Shown here: piece after piece, positions 26,226 to 34,269 of the stretch
Position numbering within the stretch: position 1 is the stretch's first letter
How the letters are laid out: the number at the start of each line of letters is the position of its first letter
Origin: an uncultured Acetatifactor sp.
GTDB taxonomy: Bacteria > Bacillota > Clostridia > Lachnospirales > Lachnospiraceae
Length of the DNA stretch: 62,157 nt
Reading direction: 5' to 3'
Assembly (NCBI GenBank): GCA_910589035.1
Contig: CAJUSI010000091.1
Span: forward strand, 1-62,157
Program-made: the position numbers and the translations under genes
The notes under the pieces: generated by a model
Databases searched by the model: none
Seen by the model: the letters and a program-made list of their open reading frames with translations, nothing else
Told to the model about the DNA's origin: nothing

Positions 26226-27071
26226 ATGATAAAGAGATGGAGACTGGCGGTACAGATTCTTTTTACCATTATTACGAACGGATATCTGTACGGATTTATA
26301 AGCGGGAAAATATACCGGGGACAGCTGAAATATGTCTGCGTTCCGGGACTGAACTGTTATTCCTGTCCCGGGGCTGTCGCCTCCTGTCCCATAGGGGCGC
26401 TCCAGGCTGTCCTGAACGGGAAAGGATTTCAGGTACCGTTCGCGGTACTGGGATTTTTCTTCCTGTTTGGAAGCATATTGGGCAGAGTCGTCTGCGGCTG
26501 GCTCTGTCCCTTTGGCCTGGTGCAGGATCTTCTTCACAGGATTCCGCTTTTTCGGAAGAGAAAGAGGCTTCCTTTTCATCGTATTTTAAAATACGGAAAG
26601 TATCTGGTTTTGGTTCTGCTGGTATGCATTGGCTCCAGCTTCCTGTTCGGAGGGTTTGCCAAAATCCCCGCCTTCTGTAAATACCTGTGTCCCTCCGGCA
26701 CCTTTCTGGGAGCGCTGCCCCTGATCGGAATGAATGAAGCGCTGCGCAGTCAGATTGGAGGACTTTTCTTCTGGAAGCTTGGGATACTGCTTCTGCTGCT
26801 CTTCCTGTCCGTAAAGGTATATCGTCCGTTCTGCCAGTATCTCTGCCCGCTGGGGGCCGTCTACGGCTGGTTCAACCGTTTCAGCCTGGTGCAGATCCAT
26901 TGGGAGAAGGATAAGTGCATTTCCTGCATGGCCTGCCAGAAAGCCTGTCCTGTGGAACTTGCCCCCGATGAGATCTCCCGCTCGCCGGAATGCATCCGCT
27001 GCGGCAAGTGCACGGGGGCCTGCCCCACAGGCTGCCTGCATTTTAAGAAGCCGGATCCGCCTACTTCTTGA
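26226..27071 (+). CDS. Membrane 4Fe-4S protein, NapH/CcoG-like
   Basis: Likely moves electrons across or along the membrane to the neighbouring thiol proteins. The 281-residue product has several transmembrane helices, CX3CP-type cysteines (CGWLCPFG, CKYLCPSG, CQYLCPLG) and two C-terminal ferredoxin clusters (CISCMACQKACP and CIRCGKCTGACP). ATG 26226 starts 5 bp after the previous stop; the frame is open from 26193. The end overlaps the convergent small gene by 11 bp. Confidence 0.88.
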   Translation: MIKRWRLAVQILFTIITNGYLYGFISGKIYRGQLKYVCVPGLNCYSCPGAVASCPIGALQAVLNGKGFQVPFAVLGFFFLFGSILGRVVCGWLCPFGLVQDLLHRIPLFRKRKRLPFHRILKYGKYLVLVLLVCIGSSFLFGGFAKIPAFCKYLCPSGTFLGALPLIGMNEALRSQIGGLFFWKLGILLLLLFLSVKVYRPFCQYLCPLGAVYGWFNRFSLVQIHWEKDKCISCMACQKACPVELAPDEISRSPECIRCGKCTGACPTGCLHFKKPDPPTS

Positions 27072-27285
27072 ACAGGCCCTTCAGGGCGTCCACGGAGTCG
27101 GATACCTTATCCACGGTGAGCTTTGCCTTGACACCGTCGATGACCTGGTTGATCATGTCATCCGGCAGATCTACGCCGAGCACGCTCTCCAGGGCCTTTA
27201 CCGGCTCCTTCTGGAACTGTTCCTGCAGCTTTTTGTCTTTGGTGATTCTATCCACCGCCGTCTTGATTTGTTCTTTTACATCCAT
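27061..27285 (-). CDS. Small helical protein of unknown function
   Basis: A 74-residue acidic/basic helical protein: MDVKEQIKTAVDRITKDKKLQEQF, then EPVKALESVLGVDLPDDMINQVIDGVKAKL. Many Lachnospiraceae encode similar proteins, from memory. The pattern KALESVLGVDLPDD is loosely like Nif11-type leader helices, but no function is assigned. GAGGACAGAGAA precedes the ATG on the minus strand. Confidence 0.7.
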   Translation of the reverse strand: MDVKEQIKTAVDRITKDKKLQEQFQKEPVKALESVLGVDLPDDMINQVIDGVKAKLTVDKVSDSVDALKGLFKK

Positions 27286-27334
27286 TTCTCTGTCCTCACT
27301 TTCCAGTATACCTTTCCTTCATTCACCGCACTAT

Positions 27335-27372
27335 ACTTTATTCCCTCAGGCAATGAGCCATGCCGGCAAAGC
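27335..27372. repeat. Single copy of a terminal sequence shared with the 28.3-28.7 kb element
   Basis: TTTATTCCCTCAGGCAATGAG at 27337 onward matches the end of the inverted-repeat element at 28.3-28.7 kb (TTTATTCCCGCGGGCAATGAG read on the minus strand at 28692-28672) with two differences. A GCCGGCAAAGCCGGC hairpin follows. Confidence 0.5.
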
Positions 27373-27423
27373 CGGCTTTATGCCGCGGGGGTCATAGTAC
27401 CGATGTGTCCAAAGGATATGAAA

Positions 27424-27522
27424 GGGGCTGTAGGGAAATGCTGTCAGAGCATAATATATGGCTGTAAGTTTCAATATACCGCAGCATATATTGCGGAGGC
27501 ATGGCCGTTTCCTGACAGCTCC
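27424..27522. repeat. Dispersed palindromic element, copy A
   Basis: A 99-bp element with imperfect terminal arms (GGGGCTGTAGGGAAATG at 27424 and CGTTTCCTGACAGCTCC ending at 27522). It aligns without gaps to copy B at 50824-50922 at about three quarters of positions, with GCATATATTGCGG fully shared. It is in the 450-bp space between the small helical gene and the PAP2 gene. Confidence 0.7.
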
Positions 27523-27739
27523 TTCAGGGCTTCTTATATTATAGCGTCGCACGGGATGCATGTAAAGAAAATATGGGAAGAAAGTCCAATGAATTATTTT
27601 ATGGACCTTGCAGTGCATTGTGAAAAATCGGTGAAAAATCCTGTAGAAAAACCTATCCCGGACAGGCGGAAATGTGATATACTTGGATAGATAAGACGGG
27701 ATGGTTCTGAATTGAATTTTTATGGGAAAAGGTGGGAAA

Positions 27740-28279
27740 ATGATGGAATGGTTCATGGAGCTGGACGCCGGAATCCTTCTCTTTCTTCAGGAAAATGTGA
27801 GGAATGAGATTCTGACGCCTGTTTTGGCTTTGCTTACAACATTGGGAAACGCAGCGGCGGTCTGGATCGCCATATCCCTGGTACTGCTGCTTTTCCGGAA
27901 GACAAGGCGGGTGGGAATCATGAGCCTTCTGGCGCTTCTGGTGTCGTTCCTGCTCAATAATATGATTTTGAAGAACCTGGTGGGCAGGGTGCGGCCCTAT
28001 GACGCCATAGAAGGACTGACTGCGCTGGTGGGAAAGCCCAGGGATTACTCCTTCCCATCCGGGCATACGGGGAGCTCCTTTGCGTCCGCATGGGTCCTGT
28101 TCAGAAAGCTGCCGGCGCGGTTCGGGATTCCGGCGCTTGTGCTTGCGGCAGTGATCGGCCTGTCCCGCCTGTATGTGGGAGTGCATTATCCCACGGATGT
28201 ATTATTCGGCATGATCAACGGGATTGCCAGCGGAGGCATTGCCATCCTGATTATGGGAAACAAAGCCGTTCAGCGCTGA
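27740..28279 (+). CDS. PAP2-family membrane phosphatase
   Basis: Probably dephosphorylates undecaprenyl pyrophosphate or a related lipid phosphate at the membrane. The 179-residue product shows all three PAP2 motifs: KNLVGRVRP, SFPSGHTG and SRLYVGVHYPTD, between hydrophobic helices. ATG 27740 follows AAGGTGGGAAA; the frame is open from 27722. Lipid substrate not determined. Confidence 0.9.
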   Translation: MMEWFMELDAGILLFLQENVRNEILTPVLALLTTLGNAAAVWIAISLVLLLFRKTRRVGIMSLLALLVSFLLNNMILKNLVGRVRPYDAIEGLTALVGKPRDYSFPSGHTGSSFASAWVLFRKLPARFGIPALVLAAVIGLSRLYVGVHYPTDVLFGMINGIASGGIAILIMGNKAVQR

Positions 28280-28281
28280 TT

Positions 28282-28686
28282 CCGCGGGCAATGAGTCAGG
28301 GGGATGCGCCAGCATCCATTTGGCGAATGCCACGAGAATGATGAATTTGTACAGGACGGAATCCCCGGTGCAGGGCAAAAGCCCCCATGCATGGAAGAGA
28401 AGCCCCCATGCATGGAAGAGAAGCCCCCATGCATGGAAGAGAAGCCCTCATGCAGGTCAGAGAAGCCCCTACGCAGGGCAGAGAAGCCCCCGCGCAGGAC
28501 AGAAGCCCTCATGCAGGGCAGAGAAGGGAAGCCCCCGCAGCAGAATTAGGAACATCCGGGGAGTAGCTCGGACGGCCGGGAAGCGGCTGTGCGGCAAAGG
28601 AATTTTGACCCTCGCGGCATTCGCAAAGCCCATTTTCAATTGGCTTATGTGCATGGAAGCATGCACACTTGACTCATTGCCCGCGG
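28282..28686. repeat. 405-bp element with perfect 17-bp inverted ends and a 21-bp tandem array
   Basis: CCGCGGGCAATGAGTCA at 28282-28298 is exactly repeated in inverse orientation at 28670-28686. Inner flanks also show inverted similarity (GGCGAATGCCACGAG on the left against the reverse of CTCGCGGCATTCGC on the right). The centre, about 28376-28540, has at least seven 21-bp units containing GAAGCCCCCATGCATG, the first three identical and the rest degenerate. The unit length keeps all frames open, so apparent heptapeptide-repeat proteins here are probably artefacts. Confidence 0.7.
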
Positions 28687-28711
28687 GAATAAAGAATGAG
28701 GTGCAGCTTAT

Positions 28712-31069
28712 ATGGAAAAGAAAAGTGCAGACAAAAAATTGGACATGGAAGGAATACTGGCCCGGGTGGATGCGTTCTTTGAGGCGAATCAGGGGGAGGA
28801 AGCCGAGAGGCTTATGCGGGAGTCCGCGGCGCTGGCCGTTCAGGAACAGGATGACGAGGGACTGCTGCAGCTGCTCAACGAGCTGATCGGTTACTACAGG
28901 GAGACCGGACAGAAGGAGAATGTGTTTCAGATAGCGCCCAGGGCCATCGCCCAGGCAGAGAAGATGGGGCTTGCGGGAACGATTCCCTACGCCACAACCC
29001 TGCTCAATGCCGCCACCGCATACCGGGCCTGCGGCAGGCTCCGGGAATCGGAAGGATATTATCTCAAAGTGCAGGAGATTTACCGGGAACAGCTGGAGCC
29101 CGGCAATATGCTGGTTGCGGGACTGAAGAACAATATAGCCCTTCTGTATCAGGAGAAGGGAGATTATGCCGGGGCAAAGAAAAGCCTGGAGGAGGCTCTG
29201 GTTATTGCGGAGAAAAACGGTGCGGCCTATGAGACTGCCGTTACCTGCGCGAATCTTGCGGGCACCTGCATGCAGCTTGAGGAGGCTTCCGCGGCCTATG
29301 AGTATGCGAGAAGATCTGCGCAGATCTTCCGAAGCCTCAATGTGGAGGACAGTCATTCCGCTGCGGCGCTTGCCACCATGGGCGCATGGCATTACAGCAG
29401 AGGAGAATACGGAAAAGCGCTGGAATATTATCGGCAGAGCATGGATATTGTGGAGAAGAATCTGGGAAAAAATGAATACTACCGCAGACTGCAGGAAAAT
29501 GCAGAGGCATGCGGGAAAGCGCTGGCGGCAGGAGGAGATGCGGAGTCCTGCGGGAAAGCATCGGATGAAAGTGGACTTTCCCTTGCCAGGGATTACTATG
29601 AGGCCTTCGGCCGCCCCATGATAGAGGAGAAATTTCCGGAATATGCGGGAAGGATAGCCGTGGGGCTTTCGGGAAGAGGATCGGACTGCTTCGGCTACGA
29701 CGACGCGGCATCCCGGGATCATGACTGGGGGCCGGAATTCTGCATGTGGGTGACGGACGAAACCTACGGAGAGATCGGGAAAGAACTGGAGGAGGCCTAC
29801 GCTCGGCTCCCGGAGGAATTCAGGGGGTATCAGCGTGCTCCCCGGGTGAGCGGGGCCAAAAGGCGGGGCGTGATGCGGATAGCCGAATTCTATCAGAACC
29901 TGACAGGAGCGTCGGAATATGAGAAAATAGACTGGCGCAGCGTCCCCGATGCCTCCCTTGCGGCAGCCGTCAACGGAGAAATATTCCGGGACGACGAGGG
30001 CATTTTCACCGCCTTCCGGGAGAAATTAAAGGCGGGCTATCCGGAGGAAATCCGCTATCTGAAGCTGGCGGAGAGCGCCGCCAGGTACGCCCAGGCGGCT
30101 CAGTACAATGCACCCAGGATGAAGGGCAGGGGAGATCGCCTTACTTCGGAAATGATGGTCTGGGACGGCATAAAGGAAGCCATGAAGCTCCAGCATTATA
30201 TCGAGGGCAAATATCCCCCTCATGACAAATGGCTCCACCGCAGCCTCCGGGAGACGAAAGAAGGCAGGGAGGTGGCGGCGTATGCGGAAGCCATAGCCCG
30301 GGATGTCGGAGGGGAGGGGGTCTCTGCCGGAATCGAGGAGCTGGGCGCGTACTTTGCCATGGAAATGTATGGAAGGGACCTGATCAGCGACACGGATTCC
30401 TATCTGGACGCCCACAGCGAAGAGCTGGTATACAAGGCCTCCCTGGCGGCGAAGAGCCGGGAGGAACTGGCCGCGGAGATTGCAGGCCTTGAGTTTGAAG
30501 CCTTTGACAAGGTACAGAACGAGGGAGGCAGAGCCAGCTGCCAGAATGACTGGTCCACCTTCTCCATCATGCGAAAGAGCCAGTACCTGACATGGGACAG
30601 GGCCATGCTGATGCAGTATCTCTACGATTTCCACAGGGAATACCGCAGAGGGCATAATCTGATTGAGGAAAAATACGGACGGATGATGGAGAGCACCGCG
30701 CCGGAAAAATATGAGGAGATCAAGGACCGTTTCCCGGAGCTGAGCGAAGAGAAAAAGGCGATCATCGAGCAGATTGTGAAGCTTCAGGTGGGCTGGATGG
30801 AGGAATTCGCCGGACGGTATCCCGGTCTTGCGGGAAATGCCAGGCATATCCATACCTGGGAGGACGAATCCTTTGACACATCCTATGAGACCTATCTGAG
30901 AGGGGAGCTTGGCACCTATTCCGACAAGATGCTGGAGCTGTACGGCAGGTATGTGGTGGGCTACGCCCGCCGGGGCGGGAACATCGCATGGGATATTATG
31001 GAAAAAAATGTAAAAATGTACGGATATTCCGGCCTCGATGAGGCAGAGGAAAAAACTTCAAGAGAATAG
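28712..31069 (+). CDS. TPR - DUF4037-like nucleotidyltransferase - DUF4125 fusion protein
   Basis: The 785-residue protein has tetratricopeptide-like repeats (about 40-270), then a nucleotidyltransferase-like region with the motif GRGSDCFGYDDAASRDHDWGP (near 318-338), as in DUF4037, and a C-terminal DUF4125-like region (about 590-785, with MRKSQYLTWDRAMLMQYLYDFH). Function is unknown; the acidic triad suggests nucleotide transfer to a protein or small molecule. GAGGTG lies before ATG 28712. A terminator follows, so it is a single-gene unit. Confidence 0.8.
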   Translation: MEKKSADKKLDMEGILARVDAFFEANQGEEAERLMRESAALAVQEQDDEGLLQLLNELIGYYRETGQKENVFQIAPRAIAQAEKMGLAGTIPYATTLLNAATAYRACGRLRESEGYYLKVQEIYREQLEPGNMLVAGLKNNIALLYQEKGDYAGAKKSLEEALVIAEKNGAAYETAVTCANLAGTCMQLEEASAAYEYARRSAQIFRSLNVEDSHSAAALATMGAWHYSRGEYGKALEYYRQSMDIVEKNLGKNEYYRRLQENAEACGKALAAGGDAESCGKASDESGLSLARDYYEAFGRPMIEEKFPEYAGRIAVGLSGRGSDCFGYDDAASRDHDWGPEFCMWVTDETYGEIGKELEEAYARLPEEFRGYQRAPRVSGAKRRGVMRIAEFYQNLTGASEYEKIDWRSVPDASLAAAVNGEIFRDDEGIFTAFREKLKAGYPEEIRYLKLAESAARYAQAAQYNAPRMKGRGDRLTSEMMVWDGIKEAMKLQHYIEGKYPPHDKWLHRSLRETKEGREVAAYAEAIARDVGGEGVSAGIEELGAYFAMEMYGRDLISDTDSYLDAHSEELVYKASLAAKSREELAAEIAGLEFEAFDKVQNEGGRASCQNDWSTFSIMRKSQYLTWDRAMLMQYLYDFHREYRRGHNLIEEKYGRMMESTAPEKYEEIKDRFPELSEEKKAIIEQIVKLQVGWMEEFAGRYPGLAGNARHIHTWEDESFDTSYETYLRGELGTYSDKMLELYGRYVVGYARRGGNIAWDIMEKNVKMYGYSGLDEAEEKTSRE

Positions 31070-31100
31070 TTCAGGCATATTGCACACACTAATTTCGTAA

Positions 31101-31143
31101 AATGCCGGTTCGGATGAAAAAACGTCCGGACCGGCATTGCTGT
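31101..31143 (+). terminator. Terminator after the TPR-DUF4125 gene
   Basis: AATGCCGGT (31101-31109) pairs with ACCGGCATT (31130-31138), with a second CGGA/TCCG stem inside and GCTGTTT after it. Confidence 0.75.
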
Positions 31144-31365
31144 TTCTGAAAATTTTTATACTCACGAGCGATAAAATCTGCTGCTATGTCCGCAGCGCAG
31201 CTGGCTTGTGGATCGGGTTACATGGCAGAGATTTGTGACCGCGGGTATAAATATGGCAATGGATGATATAGAGGACATGGCAATAGAAGAGATGGCAATA
31301 GAAGACATGATGTAAGAAGACTTGCCGAATATGGATTCTATTGTTTTACGAAAGGAGTGTGTGCA

Positions 31366-31623
31366 ATGGATTTTAACGACGCTTATTATGGCCGCAGCGG
31401 CCTGCTTTATACGGATCTGCCCCTTGGGTTCGGTATGTCTCTCACCATGAATGAGGCGGCCCTGAACGGATATGCCGCGCTCACGGAAGCGGAAAAAGAA
31501 AAGGTCATTATGCGCTGCAAAGCTGCGCGGACCAAAGGGGAGATGCAGAGAATAGTGGATTCCCTGGTACCGGGCGCCGATGTGCAGGAAATTATGGAAG
31601 AAGAGAAGGAAGCGCTGTCCTGA
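31366..31623 (+). CDS. Small conserved protein of unknown function
   Basis: An 85-residue soluble protein opening MDFNDAYYGRSGLLYTDLPLGFGMSLTMNEAA and ending in an acidic helix (QEIMEEEKEALS). ATG 31366 follows AAAGGAG. I recall close relatives in other Lachnospiraceae but no function. The middle, ALTEAEKEKVIMRCKAARTKGEMQRIVDSL, looks helical. Confidence 0.7.
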   Translation: MDFNDAYYGRSGLLYTDLPLGFGMSLTMNEAALNGYAALTEAEKEKVIMRCKAARTKGEMQRIVDSLVPGADVQEIMEEEKEALS

Positions 31624-31792
31624 CATGGGCAAAGCTCTTGCCGAGCCTCCGCATGTCAATTAGTAACGTTGCAAGCTTAATGCCCTGTTGCATGTAGTGG
31701 GGTGGTTGACCCGGGAACGCAGTTAAATCAACAAACAATGAAAGAACTCCGGAATTTTGCCAAAAGCGCAGAAACCCGTCATTAGATGCTTA

Positions 31793-32527
31793 TCAGAACC
31801 ACCCGCCGTCTAAGGTGATGATCTGGCCGGTCATGTATTCGGGCGCCCGGGTGATCTGCAGAATCAGCTCCGCAGCCTCGGCTGCGGTTCCCAGACGGTC
31901 GGCGGGAATCTCGGCCCGGAGGGCTTCCAGTTCCTCCGGGCGCAGCCTCTCGTTCATGGAAGTGTCAATGACACCGCAGGCCAGGGCGTTCACCTGGATA
32001 TTGCTGGGAGCCAGCTCCTTTGCCAGCGCCCTGGTAAAGGCGTTCACGCCTCCTTTGGATGCGGAGTACGCCACCTCCATGGAAGCGCCCTGGGAGCCCC
32101 AGACGGAGGAGACGTTGATGATCCGCCCTCGGTGGTTCTTCAGCATCAGGGGAATGGCCGCCCGGCAGGTATAAAAGCAGGAATCCAGATTCACGGCCAT
32201 GACCCTGTGCCATTCTTCAGCGCTCATATCCGACATAAGGCCGAAGAAGGCTATCCCCGCGTTGTTCACCAACACATCCAGGCTACTCAGGGAGGAAAAT
32301 ACCTGCTCCACATCTGCCTCCGATCCCATATCCGCCCGGAAAGGACGGCAGATAATCCCGTAAGCGGAGGAAAGCTCCCCGGCCAGGACTTCCAGGTCGT
32401 TCATGGACTGGAGACAGGTCAGCGCCAGATGATAGCCGCTTCTTGCAAATGCTTCCGCGGCGGCTCTGCCGATTCCCCTGGAAGCGCCTGTGATCAGGGC
32501 CCATTTCGAATGGTTTTCTGTATTCAT
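31793..32527 (-). CDS. Short-chain dehydrogenase/reductase, FabG-like
   Basis: NAD(P)-dependent oxidoreductase of the classical SDR group. The 244-residue product has the cofactor motif TGASRGIG (near residue 14), NNAG, and the catalytic Ser-Tyr-Lys arrangement SSVWGS then YSASK. It ends with the typical YMTGQIITLDGGW. The substrate is not evident; the protein resembles 3-oxoacyl-ACP reductases but stands apart from fatty acid genes. GGAGGTATCTTC precedes the start on the minus strand. Confidence 0.9.
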   Translation of the reverse strand: MNTENHSKWALITGASRGIGRAAAEAFARSGYHLALTCLQSMNDLEVLAGELSSAYGIICRPFRADMGSEADVEQVFSSLSSLDVLVNNAGIAFFGLMSDMSAEEWHRVMAVNLDSCFYTCRAAIPLMLKNHRGRIINVSSVWGSQGASMEVAYSASKGGVNAFTRALAKELAPSNIQVNALACGVIDTSMNERLRPEELEALRAEIPADRLGTAAEAAELILQITRAPEYMTGQIITLDGGWF

Positions 32528-32749
32528 GAAGATACCTCCTGCTTGCTGTCATTATTTTTTACAATATGGTTCTGCAAGGTGATGCCGGAGCAATTCTGGT
32601 GAACATCATAGCTCTTCCTGCTTTGTCCGGAACGATAATCGTAACGGCATCCATATTGTGCGCCAGAGTTCGGGACTCCATGCGTCAGATGAGCGCGTTC
32701 TGCTCGGGCTTTCTACCATCATATCATGATACAGGGCTTTTTTCCATGC

Positions 32750-32778
32750 TTGTTTTTTTATCGGGAAACTGTTACACT
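32750..32778 (+). promoter_or_regulatory. Possible promoter of the flavoprotein gene
   Basis: TTGTTT at 32750-32755 and TACACT at 32773-32778, 17 bp apart. Both boxes are imperfect. The rest of the 343-bp gap between the divergent SDR and flavoprotein genes shows nothing clear. Confidence 0.4.
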
Positions 32779-32870
32779 GAGAACGGATACAAGGGAAATA
32801 TCCCGTCTGCGGGCAGCGGGGGATTGGCTGCAGACGCATAGACGAAAATCTTAGAATGGAGAGAAAGAAT

Positions 32871-33782
32871 ATGTACGATCTGATTATTATCGGTTCCGGC
32901 CCTGCAGGGCTTTCAGCCGCAGTGTACGGAAAAAGGGCGGCGCTGGATCTGGTGGTGCTGGAGAAAAATCCCATGAGCGGCGGCCAGGTGCTCAATACCT
33001 ATGAGGTGGACAACTATCTGGGAATGCCCGGAACGGACGGCTTTGATATGGGCATGCGGTTCCGGGAGCATGCGGACAAGCTGGGAGTGGAATTTAAGGA
33101 GGGCACCGTGCTCTCCATCGAGGATCTGGGGGACAGGAAGCTGGTGCATACGGACGGGGGCGACCTGGAGGCGAAGGCGGTCATTCTGGCCGCCGGGGCA
33201 GAGCATGCGCTCCTGGGCGTGCCCGGGGAGGAGCGGCTTGGCGGGAAGGGCGTCTCCTACTGTGCCACCTGCGACGGCGCCTTCTTCCGGGGAAAGACCG
33301 TGGCCGTGGTGGGCGGCGGGGATGTAGCCCTGGAGGACGCCATTTATCTGTCGCGGACCTGCGAGAAGGTCTATCTGATTCACAGGCGGGACGAGCTGCG
33401 GGGGGCGGCGGTCCTTCAGCAGGAGCTTTTCGGCAAGCCCAATGCGGAAATCCTCTACAGTCATGTGGTGGAGGAAATTCAGGGGGAGGAAGCGGTGGAA
33501 GGGCTTCTGGTGAAAAATCTGAAGAGCGGAGAAAGCTTTGCACTGCCTGTGTCAGGGGTGTTTGTGGCGGTGGGGATCCGGCCCGGCACCGAGCTGGTGC
33601 GGGAGCTGGTCTCCTGCGACGAGAACGGCTATGTGTTGGCGGGGGAGGACTGCGCCACGGACAGGCCGGGCCTCTTCGCGGCAGGGGATGTACGGAAGAA
33701 GCCCCTGCGCCAGATTGCCACAGCCGTGGCGGACGGGGCCAACGCGGCCGTATCGGCGGCGAATTTTTCCCGCGGAAAATAA
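32871..33782 (+). CDS. NAD(P)/FAD-dependent disulfide reductase, thioredoxin-reductase-like
   Basis: Likely reduces a thioredoxin-like partner using NADPH or NADH. The 303-residue product has the FAD motif GSGPAGLSAAVYG, the redox centre CATC (Cys131, Cys134), the nucleotide motif GGGDVALEDA and the C-terminal GLFAAGDVRKKPLRQIATAVADG. ATG 32871 follows GGAGAGAAAGA. A small stem (ATACCCCG with CGGGGTAT, 33784-33810) follows the stop and may end the transcript. Confidence 0.93.
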   Translation: MYDLIIIGSGPAGLSAAVYGKRAALDLVVLEKNPMSGGQVLNTYEVDNYLGMPGTDGFDMGMRFREHADKLGVEFKEGTVLSIEDLGDRKLVHTDGGDLEAKAVILAAGAEHALLGVPGEERLGGKGVSYCATCDGAFFRGKTVAVVGGGDVALEDAIYLSRTCEKVYLIHRRDELRGAAVLQQELFGKPNAEILYSHVVEEIQGEEAVEGLLVKNLKSGESFALPVSGVFVAVGIRPGTELVRELVSCDENGYVLAGEDCATDRPGLFAAGDVRKKPLRQIATAVADGANAAVSAANFSRGK

Positions 33783-33819
33783 AATACCCCGCAATAAGCT
33801 GACGGGGTATCAGGCAATT

Positions 33820-33873
33820 CTCCATGTTATTGCAGCGTCTGCCGGGTTCAGGCAAATTTACAATAACATGGAG
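33820..33873. repeat. Perfect 13-bp inverted repeat
   Basis: CTCCATGTTATTG at 33820-33832 and its exact reverse complement at 33861-33873, with a 28-nt loop. It lies between the flavoprotein gene and the minus-strand agrD-like gene; no T run follows on either strand. Confidence 0.55.
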
Positions 33874-33896
33874 GGATCCATAAAGGGAAAATACAT

Positions 33897-33948
33897 GTCT
33901 GTCTGTGTTACAGAGATTCATTTTAACTGTGATTAGCCACAGACAGAC
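33897..33948 (-). terminator. Possible terminator of the agrD-like gene
   Basis: GTCTGTCTGTG (33897-33907) and its reverse complement (33938-33948) form an 11-bp perfect stem a few bases after the agrD-like stop on the minus strand. The loop is 30 nt and the downstream T content is low, so termination is uncertain. Confidence 0.4.
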
Positions 33949-33955
33949 TGTTGGT

Positions 33956-34108
33956 TTACCGTTTTAGCTCATCGGGGAGCTGGGGCTGGTAATGGCTCCA
34001 GGCACTGGAAGTCCCTGCTCCGACCTGTGCAGTAAAGCAGGCAATGGAGCTTAAAGTAGACAGCAGTATAAATTGGATTTTGGTAAGTTTTGAAATAATT
34101 GTTTTCAT
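33956..34108 (-). CDS. AgrD-like cyclic lactone autoinducer peptide
   Basis: A 50-residue peptide precursor for a quorum signal. It has an amphipathic/hydrophobic N-terminal part (MKTIISKLTKIQFILLSTL), a Gly/Ser stretch and the C-terminal pattern SSAWSHYQPQLPDELKR. The YQPxLP tail is the hallmark of clostridial cyclic lactone autoinducers. The residue that normally closes the ring is Cys; here Ser occupies that area and the only Cys (24) is in the leader. AAGGAG on the minus strand lies 6 bp before ATG 34108 (ATG 34111 also possible). Divergent to agrC. Too short for routine gene calling. Confidence 0.8.
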   Translation of the reverse strand: MKTIISKLTKIQFILLSTLSSIACFTAQVGAGTSSAWSHYQPQLPDELKR

Positions 34109-34178
34109 CATATACTCCTTTTCTTAAGTATTCTTAGCTTATATTTTAGCAGGAATATTTAATTTTGGATAAAATTAA

Positions 34179-34212
34179 GCGTAAAATACGATATTGAGTG
34201 CGTAAAAAACGA
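34179..34212 (+). promoter_or_regulatory. Candidate LytTR operator before agrC
   Basis: GCGTAAAATACGA (34179-34191) and GCGTAAAAAACGA (34200-34212) are direct repeats with a 21-bp period, the spacing typical of LytTR-family response regulator sites. A possible -10 box TTATAC lies at 34221-34226. A similar arrangement precedes the radical SAM gene. Confidence 0.5.
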
Positions 34213-34269
34213 ATTTAGTCTTATACGAACGGAAATCAGAAAATTACGTCGGGGAGGAAGAAGAAATTC

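Noticed and set aside
25338..26579. 413-codon minus-strand frame opposite the TlpA-like and Fe-S genes
   Set aside because: It is antisense to well supported genes with clear motifs and has no recognisable domain.
28376..28540. Possible CRISPR array
   Set aside because: Units are contiguous 21-bp tandem repeats without spacers and no cas genes are near.
28304..28549. Open frames on both strands encoding heptapeptide repeats (EKPPCME and GFSSMHG)
   Set aside because: The 21-bp unit keeps every frame open, there is no ribosome site, and the array lies inside an inverted-repeat element.
28469..29722. 417-codon minus-strand frame
   Set aside because: Antisense to the TPR-DUF4125 gene and without recognisable domain or ribosome site.
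31253..31315. 20-residue frame MAMDDIEDMAIEEMAIEDMM
   Set aside because: No ribosome site at suitable spacing, and it is made of short direct repeats; probably chance.
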